Below are positions 7,901-18,079 of a stretch of DNA of 56,701 bases, piece by piece. The stretch lies in NCBI RefSeq assembly GCF_021404465.1, contig NZ_JABFTT010000020.1, forward strand, positions 1 to 56,701, given 5' to 3'. The notes under the pieces are model-generated. The model saw nothing but the letters and a program-made list of their open reading frames with translations. It had not been told where the DNA came from and did not search any database. A program made the translations under genes and the position numbers. The stretch comes from Billgrantia zhangzhouensis. GTDB taxonomy: Bacteria > Pseudomonadota > Gammaproteobacteria > Pseudomonadales > Halomonadaceae. Each line of letters starts with the position of its first letter. Positions within the stretch are counted from its first letter, which is position 1.

Positions 7901-8491
7901 ATGAGCCAGCCAAAAGGGGGCTTCCATGAGCGGCTTCAGGCTCTCTCATCGCGTCAGCAGCAGGCCTTCATGGCAGCGCTGTGCGAGCGAATGCTGCCCA
8001 ACTATACCCTCTATGCGCAGATGACAGGGGAGGGCAACCCAGCAGGCTTGAGGGTGGTGCTCGATCTGGTGTGGGAACAGCTCGCCGTGCGTGAGGCTCG
8101 CATCGACTTCGAGCGCCAGGCAGAAAAGCTGGCCGAACTCGAGCCGCCTGCCGACGACGACAGCTTCGGCATTCGGCGCGCCGTGGAAGTGGTGGTAGCG
8201 TTGACCTCGCTGCTCGACACTCTGCGTGGCGAATCTGCCGATGCCGTGCTCGAGGTGAGCCGCATCTCCAAGGGAGGTGTGCGCGCCTACATCGAGCTGA
8301 CCGAGGGCGAGGAGGAAGCCAGCAAACTGGCGAAGCTGGTACGTGAGCACCCACTAATGGCGGACGAGAACGATTTCCAGGATGCCGTGTTGGAAGCGGT
8401 GGAAGGCGAACTCGACCGCGACGCGTTGAAAGCGCTGCGACAACTGGGTCGCAACGGTGGCGTGAGCAACCTTGGCCTCACCCTGGACTAG
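7901..8491 (+). CDS. YjaG/DUF416 family protein
   Basis: A 196-residue, mostly helical acidic cytoplasmic protein of the YjaG family. The opening FHERLQALSSRQQQAFMAAL and the middle ADDDSFGIRRAVEVV match the family pattern. Function is not known. A good AGGAG ribosome site lies at the expected spacing, and the gene starts 54 nt after the ATL gene. It is convergent with the outer-membrane barrel gene. Confidence 0.8.
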   Translation: MSQPKGGFHERLQALSSRQQQAFMAALCERMLPNYTLYAQMTGEGNPAGLRVVLDLVWEQLAVREARIDFERQAEKLAELEPPADDDSFGIRRAVEVVVALTSLLDTLRGESADAVLEVSRISKGGVRAYIELTEGEEEASKLAKLVREHPLMADENDFQDAVLEAVEGELDRDALKALRQLGRNGGVSNLGLTLD

Positions 8492-8524
8492 GGGGGCGAG
8501 GCCGGCCGGGGGCGGTCTGGGGCG

Positions 8525-9037
8525 CTAGAAGCGAATGCCGCCGATGACCATGGCGCCGGCAGCGCCAAACACGATCAGGTCGGTCTCGAAGCGTCCCCAA
8601 CTGAGCCCGACGCTGGGCAGCGCCGCCGGGGCCGTGCCGTAGCGATTGAAGGGAATATTGTCCTGGTATTCGCCACGGTAGCCGTGCAGCAGGCCGGCGC
8701 TCAGCTTGGCACGCACGGTAACATTGTCGGTTGGCTCCCAAAAGGGAAACTCGCGGCCGACATACAGGTAAAAGGTTTCCTGATCGAAGGAGTTCAGGAA
8801 GCGGGCGCCGCCGGCCAACCAGCGCTGCGGGTTGTGCAGCTCGATGCCGATCAGCTCCTGCTGGTTGTTATGGTCGGGCTGCGGGTCGAAGTGACGCGTG
8901 TAGAGGCTGGTCTGCACTAGCACGTGCTCGACCTCGAGCATCGGCGGCCAGATGGGCTCCTGCTGGGCCTGGGAGGCGGGAGCAACCAGTAGGATCAGAG
9001 TGAGCCCCAGCAGTTTGATGCGCCACCCCTGACTCAT
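8525..9037 (-). CDS. predicted small outer-membrane beta-barrel protein
   Basis: A 170-residue secreted protein. The signal peptide (LLGLTLILLVAPASQAQ) is cut near residue 24. The mature part has alternating aromatic/polar strands and ends in Phe (GAMVIGGIRF), as outer-membrane barrels do. LVQTSLYTRHFDPQPDHNNQ and LHGYRGEYQDNIPFNRYG mark a conserved proteobacterial family sometimes labelled sn-glycerol-3-phosphate transporter. That label is not supported here; an eight-strand PagP-like barrel is a better description. The ATG at 9037 places the signal at the N-terminus. Last gene of the leftward his cluster, 43 bp after hisF. Confidence 0.7.
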   Translation of the reverse strand: MSQGWRIKLLGLTLILLVAPASQAQQEPIWPPMLEVEHVLVQTSLYTRHFDPQPDHNNQQELIGIELHNPQRWLAGGARFLNSFDQETFYLYVGREFPFWEPTDNVTVRAKLSAGLLHGYRGEYQDNIPFNRYGTAPAALPSVGLSWGRFETDLIVFGAAGAMVIGGIRF

Positions 9038-9080
9038 CCATGTCCATGAATGCCTCACTTCCTCGCTCCTGGGCGCCACG

Positions 9081-9854
9081 TCAAAGGCGCATCTCGATAC
9101 CGCGTTCGGCCATGTAGCGTTTGGCCTCGGGGATGGTGTACTCGCCGAAATGGAAGATGCTGGCGGCGAGTACCGCATCGGCACCGCCTTCCAGCACGCC
9201 ATCGACCAGGTGGTCGAGGTTGCCGACGCCGCCGGAAGCGATCACCGGTACCGTCACGGCATCGCTGATCGCCCGGGTCACGCCCAGGTCGAAGCCGGCC
9301 TTGGTGCCGTCACGGTCCATGCTGGTCAGCAGCAGCTCGCCGGCGCCGTATTCCACCATTTTCTTCGCCCATTCAACCGCATCCAGGCCGGTGGGGCGTC
9401 GGCCGCCGTGGGTGAATATTTCCCAGCGCGGTGATTCGCCCTCGGCGGAGACGCGCTTGGCGTCGATGGCCACGACGATGCACTGGCTGCCGAAGCGTTC
9501 GGCGGCTTCGCGTACGAAGTCGGGGTTGGTCACTGCGGCGGTATTGATCGAGACCTTGTCGGCGCCGGCATTGAGCATGGTGCGGATGTCGTCGCAGGTG
9601 CGGATGCCTCCGCCCACCGTCAGCGGGATGAACACCTCGCCGGCGATGCGTTCGACCATCTCCACTGTGGTAGCGCGATCCTCGTGGCTTGCCGTGATGT
9701 CGAGGAAGGTGATTTCGTCGGCGCCCTGCAGGTTGTAGCGCTGGGCGATCTCCACCGGGTCACCGGCATCGCGGATGCCGATGAAGTTGACGCCCTTGAC
9801 CACGCGGCCGGCGTCGACATCGAGACAGGGAATGATGCGCTTGGCCAGGCTCAT
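9081..9854 (-). CDS. hisF: imidazole glycerol phosphate synthase, cyclase subunit
   Basis: A 257-residue (beta/alpha)8 barrel that joins ammonia from HisH to PRFAR, releasing imidazole glycerol phosphate and AICAR. Catalytic Asp11 is in IIPCLDVD and the second Asp in IVVAIDAKR (about 130). Phosphate-binding glycines are in GGGIR and ASGGVG. The start at 9854 gives the family-standard length. It follows hisA by one base, so the two are surely co-translated. Confidence 0.97.
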   Translation of the reverse strand: MSLAKRIIPCLDVDAGRVVKGVNFIGIRDAGDPVEIAQRYNLQGADEITFLDITASHEDRATTVEMVERIAGEVFIPLTVGGGIRTCDDIRTMLNAGADKVSINTAAVTNPDFVREAAERFGSQCIVVAIDAKRVSAEGESPRWEIFTHGGRRPTGLDAVEWAKKMVEYGAGELLLTSMDRDGTKAGFDLGVTRAISDAVTVPVIASGGVGNLDHLVDGVLEGGADAVLAASIFHFGEYTIPEAKRYMAERGIEMRL

Positions 9855-9855
9855 G

Positions 9856-10620
9856 TCAGTCTCCCGCCCGGGTGTCGGTCGCGGCACCGATGAGCTCGTC
9901 GCACAGCCGCTGCCCTTCGGCGACATCCAGCGAGCCTTCGTAGATGGCGCGACCGGTGATGGCGCCGAGAATCCCCGGCTCTTCCGCAGCGACCAGCGCG
10001 CGCAGGTCGTCGAGATTGGTCACCCCGCCGGAGGCGATGACCGGCAGGCCGCCTTCGCGGGCTAGTTGTGCCGTGGCCTCGACGTTGACGCCATTCATCA
10101 TGCCGTCGCGGGCAATGTCGGTGTAGACGATGCTGGATACACCGTCATCGGCGAAGCGTTTGGCCAGGTCTACCGCCTTTACCTGGGAGACCTCGGCCCA
10201 GCCGTCGGTGGCGACGAAGCCGTCGCGAGCGTCCAGGCCGACGATCACGTGGCCGGGGAAGGCACGGCACATCTCGCCGACGAAGTCTGGCTCCTTGACC
10301 GCCTTGGTGCCGATGATGACGTAGGAAACACCGGCGGCAAGGTAGTGCTCGATGGTTTCGGCACTGCGAATGCCGCCGCCGATCTGGATCGGGAGCGAAG
10401 GCCAGCGTCGTGCAATGGCGGTCACCGCCTCGCCGTTGACCGGCTTGCCCTCGAAGGCGCCGTTGAGATCGACCAGGTGCAGGCGGCGAGCACCGGCGTC
10501 GACCCAGCGTGCCGCCATGGCCACCGGATCGTCACCGTAGGTAGTGGCGTCGTCCATGCGACCCTGCTTGAGACGAACGCACTTGCCGTCCTTGAGATCA
10601 ATGGCGGGTATTACCAGCAT
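9856..10620 (-). CDS. hisA: phosphoribosylformimino-5-aminoimidazole carboxamide ribotide isomerase
   Basis: A 254-residue barrel enzyme for the ProFAR to PRFAR isomerisation, homologous to HisF. Catalytic Asp8 is in PAIDLKDGKCVRL, and the second Asp is in VYTDIARDGMM. Phosphate loops are IGGGIRS and ASGGVTN. It lies between hisH (57 bp upstream) and hisF (1 bp). Confidence 0.97.
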   Translation of the reverse strand: MLVIPAIDLKDGKCVRLKQGRMDDATTYGDDPVAMAARWVDAGARRLHLVDLNGAFEGKPVNGEAVTAIARRWPSLPIQIGGGIRSAETIEHYLAAGVSYVIIGTKAVKEPDFVGEMCRAFPGHVIVGLDARDGFVATDGWAEVSQVKAVDLAKRFADDGVSSIVYTDIARDGMMNGVNVEATAQLAREGGLPVIASGGVTNLDDLRALVAAEEPGILGAITGRAIYEGSLDVAEGQRLCDELIGAATDTRAGD

Positions 10621-10676
10621 GTCGTGTCCTCTCTGGTAGCGCGGTACGACGCGCCCCCCTGTGGACCGGGCGCGGT

Positions 10677-11318
10677 TCAGGGCGCCCAGTTGACGAAATT
10701 TTCCAGCAGCTTGAGCCCGGCTCGGGAGCTCTTCTCCGGATGGAACTGCACCGCGAAGGTGGCGTCTCGGCCCACGGCAACGTGAGCATCGATACGCCCA
10801 TAGCGGGTGGTGCCGAACACGCAGGCGTCGTTTTCCGCCACCACGTAGTAGCTGTGCACGAAGTAGAAGTGCTCGTCCTGGTCAATGCCCTCCCACAGTG
10901 GGTGCCCATGGTGCTGGTGCACCAGGTTCCAGCCCATGTGCGGTACCTTCAGGCGCTGGCCATGGTCGTCGGTCATATCGGTGGGGAAGCGTTTCACTTC
11001 GCCAGCCAGAAAGCCCAGGCAGGGAATGCCGCCGCTCTCCTCACTGTGATCGAGCAGCATCTGCTGACCGACGCAGATCCCCAGCAACGGCTTGCTCTGG
11101 TGGGCTAGTAGCTCTTGCACCAGTCCACGTAGCTCGGTCTTCTCGAGCTCGCCCATGCAGTCACGGATTGCCCCTTGGCCGGGCAGCACCAGGCGGGTCG
11201 CACCCTGGATACGGCGCGGATCGCGCGTGATGACGACGTGTTCATGGGTCACGTGCTCCAGCGCCTTGGCAACCGAATGTAGATTGCCCATCCCGTAGTC
11301 GATGACGGCAATGGTCAT
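10677..11318 (-). CDS. hisH: imidazole glycerol phosphate synthase, glutaminase subunit
   Basis: A 213-residue class I glutamine amidotransferase that feeds ammonia to HisF. Nucleophile Cys82 is in LLGICVGQQ, and the His-Pro-Glu part of the triad is in VQFHPEKS. The oxyanion-strand PGQGA sits where the family has PGVGA. Contrast with the amidotransferase-like gene at 6806, which lost its cysteine. Third of the hisB-H-A-F order. Confidence 0.97.
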   Translation of the reverse strand: MTIAVIDYGMGNLHSVAKALEHVTHEHVVITRDPRRIQGATRLVLPGQGAIRDCMGELEKTELRGLVQELLAHQSKPLLGICVGQQMLLDHSEESGGIPCLGFLAGEVKRFPTDMTDDHGQRLKVPHMGWNLVHQHHGHPLWEGIDQDEHFYFVHSYYVVAENDACVFGTTRYGRIDAHVAVGRDATFAVQFHPEKSSRAGLKLLENFVNWAP

Positions 11319-11348
11319 GAAGGCTCCTCTCGGGGTCGGTCGTCTGCG

Positions 11349-11942
11349 CTACAGGCAGCCCTTGGTGGACGGCATCTGTCCTGCCATCCGGGGATCGGGC
11401 TCGACGGCCATGCGCAACGCGCGGCCGAAGGCCTTGAAGATGGTTTCCGCCTGGTGATGGGCATTGAACCCCTTCAGGTTGTCGATATGCAGCGTGACCC
11501 GTGCATGGTTGACGAAGCCCTGAAAGAACTCCCAAAACAGCTGGGTGTCGAGGCGGCCGATGGCGGCTCGGGTGAACTCGACGTCCATGAACAGTCCCGG
11601 GCGCCCCGAGAAGTCTATCACAACCCGAGACAGCGCTTCGTCCAGCGGCACGTAGGCGTGGCCGTAGCGATGAATGCCGCGCTTGTCGCCGATGGCCTGA
11701 TGAAAGGCCTGACCGAGGGTGATGCCGAGATCCTCGACGGTATGGTGATCGTCGATGTGCAGGTCGCCCACTGCCTTGATGTCGAGGTCGATCAGGCCGT
11801 GGCGTGCCACCTGATCCAGCATGTGGTCGAGGAAGGGCACGCCGGTCTCGCAGTTCAGCCGCCCCTCGCCATCGATGTTCACGCTAACCGTGATCTGGGT
11901 CTCCTTGGTGTCACGGGTTACCGTGGCGATTCGCTCGGACAT
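11349..11942 (-). CDS. hisB: imidazoleglycerol-phosphate dehydratase
   Basis: A 197-residue monofunctional IGP dehydratase (no phosphatase domain, unlike E. coli HisB). The metal-binding repeats HMLDQVARHG, DDHHTVED, HQAETIFKAFGRAL and FFQGFVNHA are present. The start at 11942 gives the classic length; an upstream in-frame ATG at 12071 would add 43 non-family residues. First gene of the leftward his cluster, facing panM across a 188-bp divergent region that carries a leftward TATAAT at 12049-12054. Confidence 0.96.
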   Translation of the reverse strand: MSERIATVTRDTKETQITVSVNIDGEGRLNCETGVPFLDHMLDQVARHGLIDLDIKAVGDLHIDDHHTVEDLGITLGQAFHQAIGDKRGIHRYGHAYVPLDEALSRVVIDFSGRPGLFMDVEFTRAAIGRLDTQLFWEFFQGFVNHARVTLHIDNLKGFNAHHQAETIFKAFGRALRMAVEPDPRMAGQMPSTKGCL

Positions 11943-12048
11943 GTCGGACTCTCTCTGGCGCTGGTGCGCGTCGCATGGTGTGGACCCGATGGAGGCCAGG
12001 GCGGCTTCCGGGCGGGTAAGCCCCAATGCTCGTGTCATGGGCCATCCA

Positions 12049-12081
12049 TTATAGAGAATCGCCCCCCCCATCCGCTACAAT
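12049..12081. promoter_or_regulatory. divergent promoter region between hisB and panM
   Basis: A leftward -10 (TATAAT, complement of 12049-12054) and a rightward -10 (TACAAT, 12076-12081) face away from each other around a run of eight C. Neither has a good -35 at 16-18 bp. The -10 calls are visual matches only. Confidence 0.35.
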
Positions 12082-12130
12082 GCGCCCAACGCAGCGGCGT
12101 GGCGAAGAGCCACCGCCCAGGGAGAGTTCC

Positions 12131-12583
12131 ATGCCGGTAACGCTTCATTATGTCGACAAGAGCGCCTGGGAGTCGGATTCCCAAGTGCGACACGACCTGC
12201 AGCGGATCTATACCGACGCCCCGTTCGAGCGGCTGGGCGTGCCGGTGGATACCTTCATTCACAGGCATCTCGATGCCGGCCATTTCTTTGCCTGTGCGCG
12301 CTTCAACGACCGCCTGCTGGGGGCGGTGGTGGTAGATGCCGATGCCCAGGCCTGGTGGCTATCGGAGTTGTGTGTACGCAAGGCCACTCGACGACGGGGG
12401 GTGGGGTCGCGATTGCTGGCGCTGGTGAGCGATGCGGCCCGTACCGAAGGTCACGAACTTCGCATCCATTCTTCACAGCTGCCGATTGCCGACCAGGTGC
12501 TGCTGACGCGTCTTGGATACCGTCTGGACAGTACCGGCGACTATTTCGAACTGGCACCACCGCTGCAAGGAGGCGGTAAATAA
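12131..12583 (+). CDS. panM: PanM/PanZ-like GNAT protein (PanD maturation factor)
   Basis: A 150-residue GNAT-fold protein. The acetyl-CoA loop is RRRGVGSRLL (87-96), and CARFNDRLLGAVVVD is close to the PanM pattern. In enterobacteria PanM binds acetyl-CoA and triggers self-cleavage of aspartate decarboxylase PanD, making beta-alanine for pantothenate. The start at 12131 follows GGGAGAG. Its stop overlaps the asmA start (taatg), so the two are translationally coupled. A generic N-acetyltransferase is the alternative. Confidence 0.65.
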   Translation: MPVTLHYVDKSAWESDSQVRHDLQRIYTDAPFERLGVPVDTFIHRHLDAGHFFACARFNDRLLGAVVVDADAQAWWLSELCVRKATRRRGVGSRLLALVSDAARTEGHELRIHSSQLPIADQVLLTRLGYRLDSTGDYFELAPPLQGGGK

Positions 12584-14931
12584 TGAAGCGATTGTTTCAA
12601 ACGCTGCTTGCCGCCATCGGGGTACTGGGTGTCGCGGTAGTGGCGGCCGTAGTCTACGTCACGACCTTTCTCGACCCGGAGGATTTCAAGCCGCGCCTGG
12701 TCGAGGTGGTGCGCGAGCAGAGTGGGTTGGAACTGAGCCTGGATGGGCCGCTCACCTGGTCGTTCTATCCGCGTCTGGGAGTCAGTGTCGAACAGGCCGA
12801 GGGGCGTTTGCCAGAGCAGAGCAACGATGAGCCGCCTTTCCTGGCATTCTCCCGGGCTGAGGTCAGTCTGGCCTTCGCTCCGCTGCTACGCGGCGAGATT
12901 GCCATCGAAGGCCTGACGCTCGACGGCATGCAGCTGCGTCTGATCCGCGACGAAGAGGGACGGGGCAACTGGGAGACCCTGATGCAGCGCCTCGACGAAC
13001 GCCGTGAGGGTGCCGAATCGGCACTGGCACCGGCCAGCGCCGGGCCTAGCCTGGAAGGCAGCAGCCTGGCCGTGGCGCTCAACATTGCCAGCGTTCAGGT
13101 GCGCAATGGGGCGGCAAGATACCGCGACTTGGCGGCGGGTACGGAGTGGCTGCTCGAGGAGCTCAACCTCTCGGGAACGAACGTCAACCCCCAGCGCGCT
13201 TTTCCATTCAGATCCTCTTTTCGCTTGGAATCCTACCCCTCCCTCGACTGGCGTGAACTGGAGCGCGGTCCGACACTGGCAAGCGACATCTCCCTCGAAG
13301 GGCGGATGCGGTTGGCCTTGGCGGAGCGGCGTTACGTGCTGGAGGGGTTGAAGCTCACGACCGCAAGCGCCTTGGCGAATGTCGAAGGCAGGCAGCAGCT
13401 CGACCTGAGTGGCCAGCAACTGACGCTGGACCTCTCGCAGCAGCGTCTGCAGCTTCAGGAGGGCAGGCTCGAGGTGGGGCTGCATCACCCCTCCCTCGGG
13501 GAGAACCCTGTGCCTCTGGTGCTGGCCATGGCGCTGGATGCCGATCTTTCCGAAAATACGGCGCAGTTGCACGACATGCAGCTGACCGGTCCCGATGACC
13601 TGCGCCTGAGCGGGCATCTCAACCTTGCCGGTCTCGATCGGGCACCGACGTACAGCGGTCAGATCAGCCTGGCGCCCTTCTCCCTTCGCCCATGGCTGTC
13701 GCGCCTGGACAAGATGCCGAGCATGGCGGGACCGCAAGCGCTCTCCGATGTCGCTCTGACCAGCCCGGTCAGGGGCAACCTGGAGCGCATCGAACTGGCG
13801 GGCCTGACCATGATTCTGGATGGCAGCACTTTCACCGGCAGGCTGAGCACCGCTTTCGACGGCGGTCTGCTCGACTTCGAGTTGCAGGGGGATCGCCTCG
13901 ATCTGGATAGCTATCTGCCGCCTGCCGAGCCTGTGGACCAGAGTGCGGTACGACGCGGCTTCCTGGGTGTCGGCAAGGTACATGCTGACGATACGGCAGC
14001 CTTGGTGCCCGCCGAATGGCTGTCCCAGTTGACTCTTGATGGGGTGCTTGAGCTGGCGCAGCTGCGTCTCTCGGGCCTCGACTTCACCGAGGTGGGATTG
14101 GCGCTGTCGGGCAGCAACGGGCAGCAGCGCCTCGAGCGCTTCGGCTCGGTCTTTTACGAGGGTGAGCTGAGTGCCAGTGGAGCGTTGGACCTGACCCGGG
14201 AGCCCATTCGCTGGCAACTGAACCCTCAGCTTTCCCGGGTGCGCCTGGAGCCGCTGCTCCAGGCGCTGGGCGACGAGGACAGCCCGGCGCCGCTGCGCGG
14301 CCGCCTGACCCTCGCCGGAGAGTTCGAATCGCGCACCAACAGCTGGCCGACGCTCAAGCGCAACCTCAATGGGCGCATGAACGGGCACATCGACGAGGGC
14401 GCCGTACTCGACGTCAACGTATCGCAGGAGCTGTGCTCACTGGCGGCCCTGGCCGAGGGGCGCGAGACGAGCCGAGACTGGAGTTCCGACACGCGCTTCG
14501 AGCGCGCCGAGGCGAGCCTGCGAATCACCGATGGCATCGCACGCAGCGAAGACATCCTGGTTGCCATCCCTGGCATCGAATTGGGCGGTGTCGGTGAGTT
14601 GGACCTGGGCAGCGAGCGCTTCGATCTTCGCGCGGCCGCCCGTTTCGTCGATGGTGCGGATGCCGCCTGTCCGGTCAATCCGCGCCTGGAGCGAGTCCCG
14701 CTGCCGGTGCGCTGCAGTGGAGAGCTGTCAGGAGATAGTGGCGAATGGTGTCGCTTCGATCGCGAAGCCTTCCAGGCAACCCTGGCCGAGCTGCTGCGCG
14801 ACGAAGTCTCCCAACGTGCCAGCGATGAGTTGGAGCGTCGGCTGGAGCGCCCGCTCGAGCAGATCGAGGAGCGCCTGGGGGAAGGTGCCAGTCGGGAACT
14901 TCGCGACGCAGTGCGTGGTCTGTTCAATTGA
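12583..14931 (+). CDS. AsmA-family protein
   Basis: A 782-residue envelope protein of the AsmA/TamB-like superfamily, thought to form a long beta-groove bridge moving phospholipids between inner and outer membranes. One N-terminal transmembrane helix (about 5-28) anchors it. The domain start FLDPEDFKPRLVEVVREQSG and SLDGPLTWSFYPRLGVSVEQ are typical of AsmA, with the second AsmA domain near 560-720. The C-terminal 60 residues are charged and helical. Terminator at 14953. Coupled to panM. Confidence 0.85.
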   Translation: MKRLFQTLLAAIGVLGVAVVAAVVYVTTFLDPEDFKPRLVEVVREQSGLELSLDGPLTWSFYPRLGVSVEQAEGRLPEQSNDEPPFLAFSRAEVSLAFAPLLRGEIAIEGLTLDGMQLRLIRDEEGRGNWETLMQRLDERREGAESALAPASAGPSLEGSSLAVALNIASVQVRNGAARYRDLAAGTEWLLEELNLSGTNVNPQRAFPFRSSFRLESYPSLDWRELERGPTLASDISLEGRMRLALAERRYVLEGLKLTTASALANVEGRQQLDLSGQQLTLDLSQQRLQLQEGRLEVGLHHPSLGENPVPLVLAMALDADLSENTAQLHDMQLTGPDDLRLSGHLNLAGLDRAPTYSGQISLAPFSLRPWLSRLDKMPSMAGPQALSDVALTSPVRGNLERIELAGLTMILDGSTFTGRLSTAFDGGLLDFELQGDRLDLDSYLPPAEPVDQSAVRRGFLGVGKVHADDTAALVPAEWLSQLTLDGVLELAQLRLSGLDFTEVGLALSGSNGQQRLERFGSVFYEGELSASGALDLTREPIRWQLNPQLSRVRLEPLLQALGDEDSPAPLRGRLTLAGEFESRTNSWPTLKRNLNGRMNGHIDEGAVLDVNVSQELCSLAALAEGRETSRDWSSDTRFERAEASLRITDGIARSEDILVAIPGIELGGVGELDLGSERFDLRAAARFVDGADAACPVNPRLERVPLPVRCSGELSGDSGEWCRFDREAFQATLAELLRDEVSQRASDELERRLERPLEQIEERLGEGASRELRDAVRGLFN

Positions 14932-14952
14932 ATACCCAGTAAGTCAGTCCCT

Positions 14953-14982
14953 GCGTCGACTCCCTCAGTCGGCGCTTTTTTT
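14953..14982 (+). terminator. rho-independent terminator after asmA
   Basis: Nine-pair stem, gcgtcgact (14953-14961) and agtcggcgc (14967-14975), with one G-U pair and loop ccctc, followed by seven T. A textbook intrinsic terminator between asmA and mutY. Confidence 0.9.
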
Positions 14983-15008
14983 CGTCATGTATTCGTCGAG
15001 GTGGGCTC

Positions 15009-16100
<1,092 letters not shown>

Positions 16101-16130
16101 ATGTTCGACCACCAAGCAAAGGAGATCACC

Positions 16131-16403
16131 ATGGGTCAGACCGTATTCTGCCGCAAGTATCAGCAGGAACTCGAGGCACTGCCGTTCCCGCCGTTACCGG
16201 GCAAGAAGGGGCAGGAGATCCAGGCCAGCGTGTCAAAACGTGCCTGGGAAGAGTGGCAGGCATTGCAGACCCGGCTGATCAACGAGAAGCACCTCAACAT
16301 GCTCGATCCCGAGGCGCGGGCCTATCTCAACGAGCAAATGGAGCGCTTCCTCGACAACCGTGAAACCGACCAGGCGGAAGGCTATGTACCGCCCGAGCGC
16401 TAG
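16131..16403 (+). CDS. yggX: YggX-family iron-trafficking protein
   Basis: A 90-residue cytoplasmic protein linked to protection of Fe-S clusters against oxidation. The start at 16131 follows AAAGGAG and gives the conserved N-terminus (VFCRKYQQELEALPFPPLPG) and the NEKHLNMLDPEARAYL core. It sits directly after mutY, an Fe-S enzyme, as in E. coli. Confidence 0.95.
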   Translation: MGQTVFCRKYQQELEALPFPPLPGKKGQEIQASVSKRAWEEWQALQTRLINEKHLNMLDPEARAYLNEQMERFLDNRETDQAEGYVPPER

Positions 16404-16449
16404 CCGATTGGCAGCGGTTCGAATCTGGCATCTGCATGAAACGAAAGGG

Positions 16450-16478
16450 TTGACGCTGCGGGTCTGATCTTGTTTAAT
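16450..16478 (+). promoter_or_regulatory. sigma-70 promoter of the tRNA cluster
   Basis: TTGACG (16450-16455), 17-bp spacer, TTTAAT (16473-16478), placing transcription start near 16485, about 10 nt before tRNA-Phe. It is the best -35/-10 match in this part of the window and probably drives all three tRNAs. Confidence 0.75.
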
Positions 16479-16494
16479 ACGCACCGTTGGCAGC

Positions 16495-16570
16495 GGCCAG
16501 ATAGCTCAGTCGGTAGAGCAGGGGATTGAAAATCCCCGTGTCGGCGGTTCGATTCCGTCTCTGGCCACCA
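16495..16570 (+). tRNA. tRNA-Phe (GAA)
   Basis: A 76-nt tRNA with encoded CCA. Acceptor ggccaga pairs with tctggcc. The D-arm is gctcagtcggtagagc, the anticodon loop holds GAA, and the T-arm has ggttcgattcc. First of three tRNAs. Confidence 0.96.
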
Positions 16571-16576
16571 CACTGC

Positions 16577-16651
16577 TGGGGTATCGCCAAGTGGTAAGGC
16601 ACCGGTTTTTGGTATCGGCATTCCCAGGTTCGAATCCTGGTACCCCAGCCA
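16577..16651 (+). tRNA. tRNA-Gln (TTG)
   Basis: A 75-nt tRNA with encoded CCA. Acceptor tggggta pairs with taccccA-side sequence. The anticodon stem ccggt/atcgg closes the loop ttttggt with anticodon TTG. The U-A first acceptor pair is typical of bacterial tRNA-Gln. Six bases after tRNA-Phe. Confidence 0.95.
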
Positions 16652-16699
16652 CGCCAACATCTATTCCCGATTCTGTAGCTCGCTTGGAATCGGTCCCGA

Positions 16700-16775
<76 letters not shown>

Positions 16776-16821
16776 TCCGAGATGGATGAAATCGGAACGG
16801 CAAGCGACTTGCAGACACTAG

Positions 16822-16846
16822 AAACCGCCTTCGATGGCGGTTTTTT
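16822..16846 (+). terminator. terminator of the tRNA cluster
   Basis: Stem aaaccgcc (16822-16829) and ggcggttt (16836-16843) with loop ttcgat and a T-run to 16846. It separates the tRNAs from ectD. Confidence 0.88.
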
Positions 16847-16976
16847 CGTGCTCTTGAAAGCGCAGCCCATCGCCACCACATCACGCTGCAAGGCCTTCTT
16901 GGGCCTTCCACCACGGCTGCACGCCGTTGAACGAGTTGGGACTGAAACTGATCACGGATACACAGGAGGTGATTGG

Positions 16977-17969
16977 ATGACAGTACAGACTTCGTCCAAC
17001 CGTAAGCTGAAACAGGCAACCGACTATGCCGTTGCCGATACCATGAGCACTCAGGTTCGCAGCGACGCGAACCGGTTGCATGATGCGTATCCTACCCGAC
17101 TGACCAAGTCGCTCGACTCGCTGTGGATTGAGCGCCGCGAGGACGTCGTGCGCGGTAGTGCCGACGAGGGGCCGTTGAGTCAGGCGCAACTCGACGAGTT
17201 CGAGCGCAAGGGCTTCCTGTTCGAGCCCAACTTCATCAGCGGTGAGGAACTCGACGAACTGCGTCGGGAGCTTGCTGCCCTGCTCAGCCGCGATGACTTC
17301 CGCGGCCGCGATTTCAGTATCACCGAACCCGACAGCCAGGAGATCCGCTCGCTGTTCGCGGTGCACTTCCTCTCCCGGCGCTTCGCCAGTCTGGCACGCG
17401 ACGAGCGTCTCGTTGGTCGGGTGCGCCAGATCCTTGGCGGCGACGCCTACGTGCACCAGTCGCGCATCAACTACAAGCCGGGCTTCGAGGGCAAGGGCTT
17501 CAACTGGCACTCCGACTTCGAGACCTGGCACGCCGAGGACGGCATGCCGGCCATGCATGCGGTGAGCGCTTCGATCGTGTTGACCGACAACCACGAGTTC
17601 AATGGTCCGTTGATGCTGATCCCCGGCTCGCACAAGTGCTTCGTGCCGTGCCTGGGCGAGACGCCGGACGATCATCACCGCCAGTCCTTGAAGCGCCAGG
17701 AGTTCGGCGTGCCGGGCCGCGAGGCGCTGCGCGAGCTGGTTGGTCGCCATGGCATCGAGGCGCCCAAGGGAGCGGCCGGTGGCCTGCTGCTATTTGACTG
17801 CAACACGCTGCATGGCTCGAATGCCAACATGTCGCCCGATCCGCGTAGCAACGTATTCTTCGTCTACAACCGGCGCGACAATGCCTGTGTCGAGCCCTTC
17901 GCCGCACGCCGCCGCCGCCCGAGCTTCCTCGCCCACGGGCCGGATGAGCAGTGGACGCCACGAGACTGA
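16977..17969 (+). CDS. ectD: ectoine hydroxylase
   Basis: A 330-residue Fe(II)/2-oxoglutarate dioxygenase making 5-hydroxyectoine from ectoine, a compatible solute for salt and heat stress. The signature FNWHSDFETWHAEDGMP carries iron ligands His178 and Asp180; the distal His is in DCNTLHGSN. The start at 16977 follows a perfect AGGAGGT and gives the Halomonas-type N-terminus (MTVQTSSNRKL). The ectABC biosynthesis genes are not adjacent, so this is a stand-alone ectD. No clear promoter was identified in the 130 bp before it. Confidence 0.97.
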   Translation: MTVQTSSNRKLKQATDYAVADTMSTQVRSDANRLHDAYPTRLTKSLDSLWIERREDVVRGSADEGPLSQAQLDEFERKGFLFEPNFISGEELDELRRELAALLSRDDFRGRDFSITEPDSQEIRSLFAVHFLSRRFASLARDERLVGRVRQILGGDAYVHQSRINYKPGFEGKGFNWHSDFETWHAEDGMPAMHAVSASIVLTDNHEFNGPLMLIPGSHKCFVPCLGETPDDHHRQSLKRQEFGVPGREALRELVGRHGIEAPKGAAGGLLLFDCNTLHGSNANMSPDPRSNVFFVYNRRDNACVEPFAARRRRPSFLAHGPDEQWTPRD

Positions 17970-18079
17970 CACCTATCGTTTCGATAGCGTCATCAGGGTG
18001 GAACGGAGCGCATGGTGCGGTAGACTGTGAGGCTTGTCGTTGAGAAGCGGCACGCATAACGAGAAGGAGAAGATCCGCC

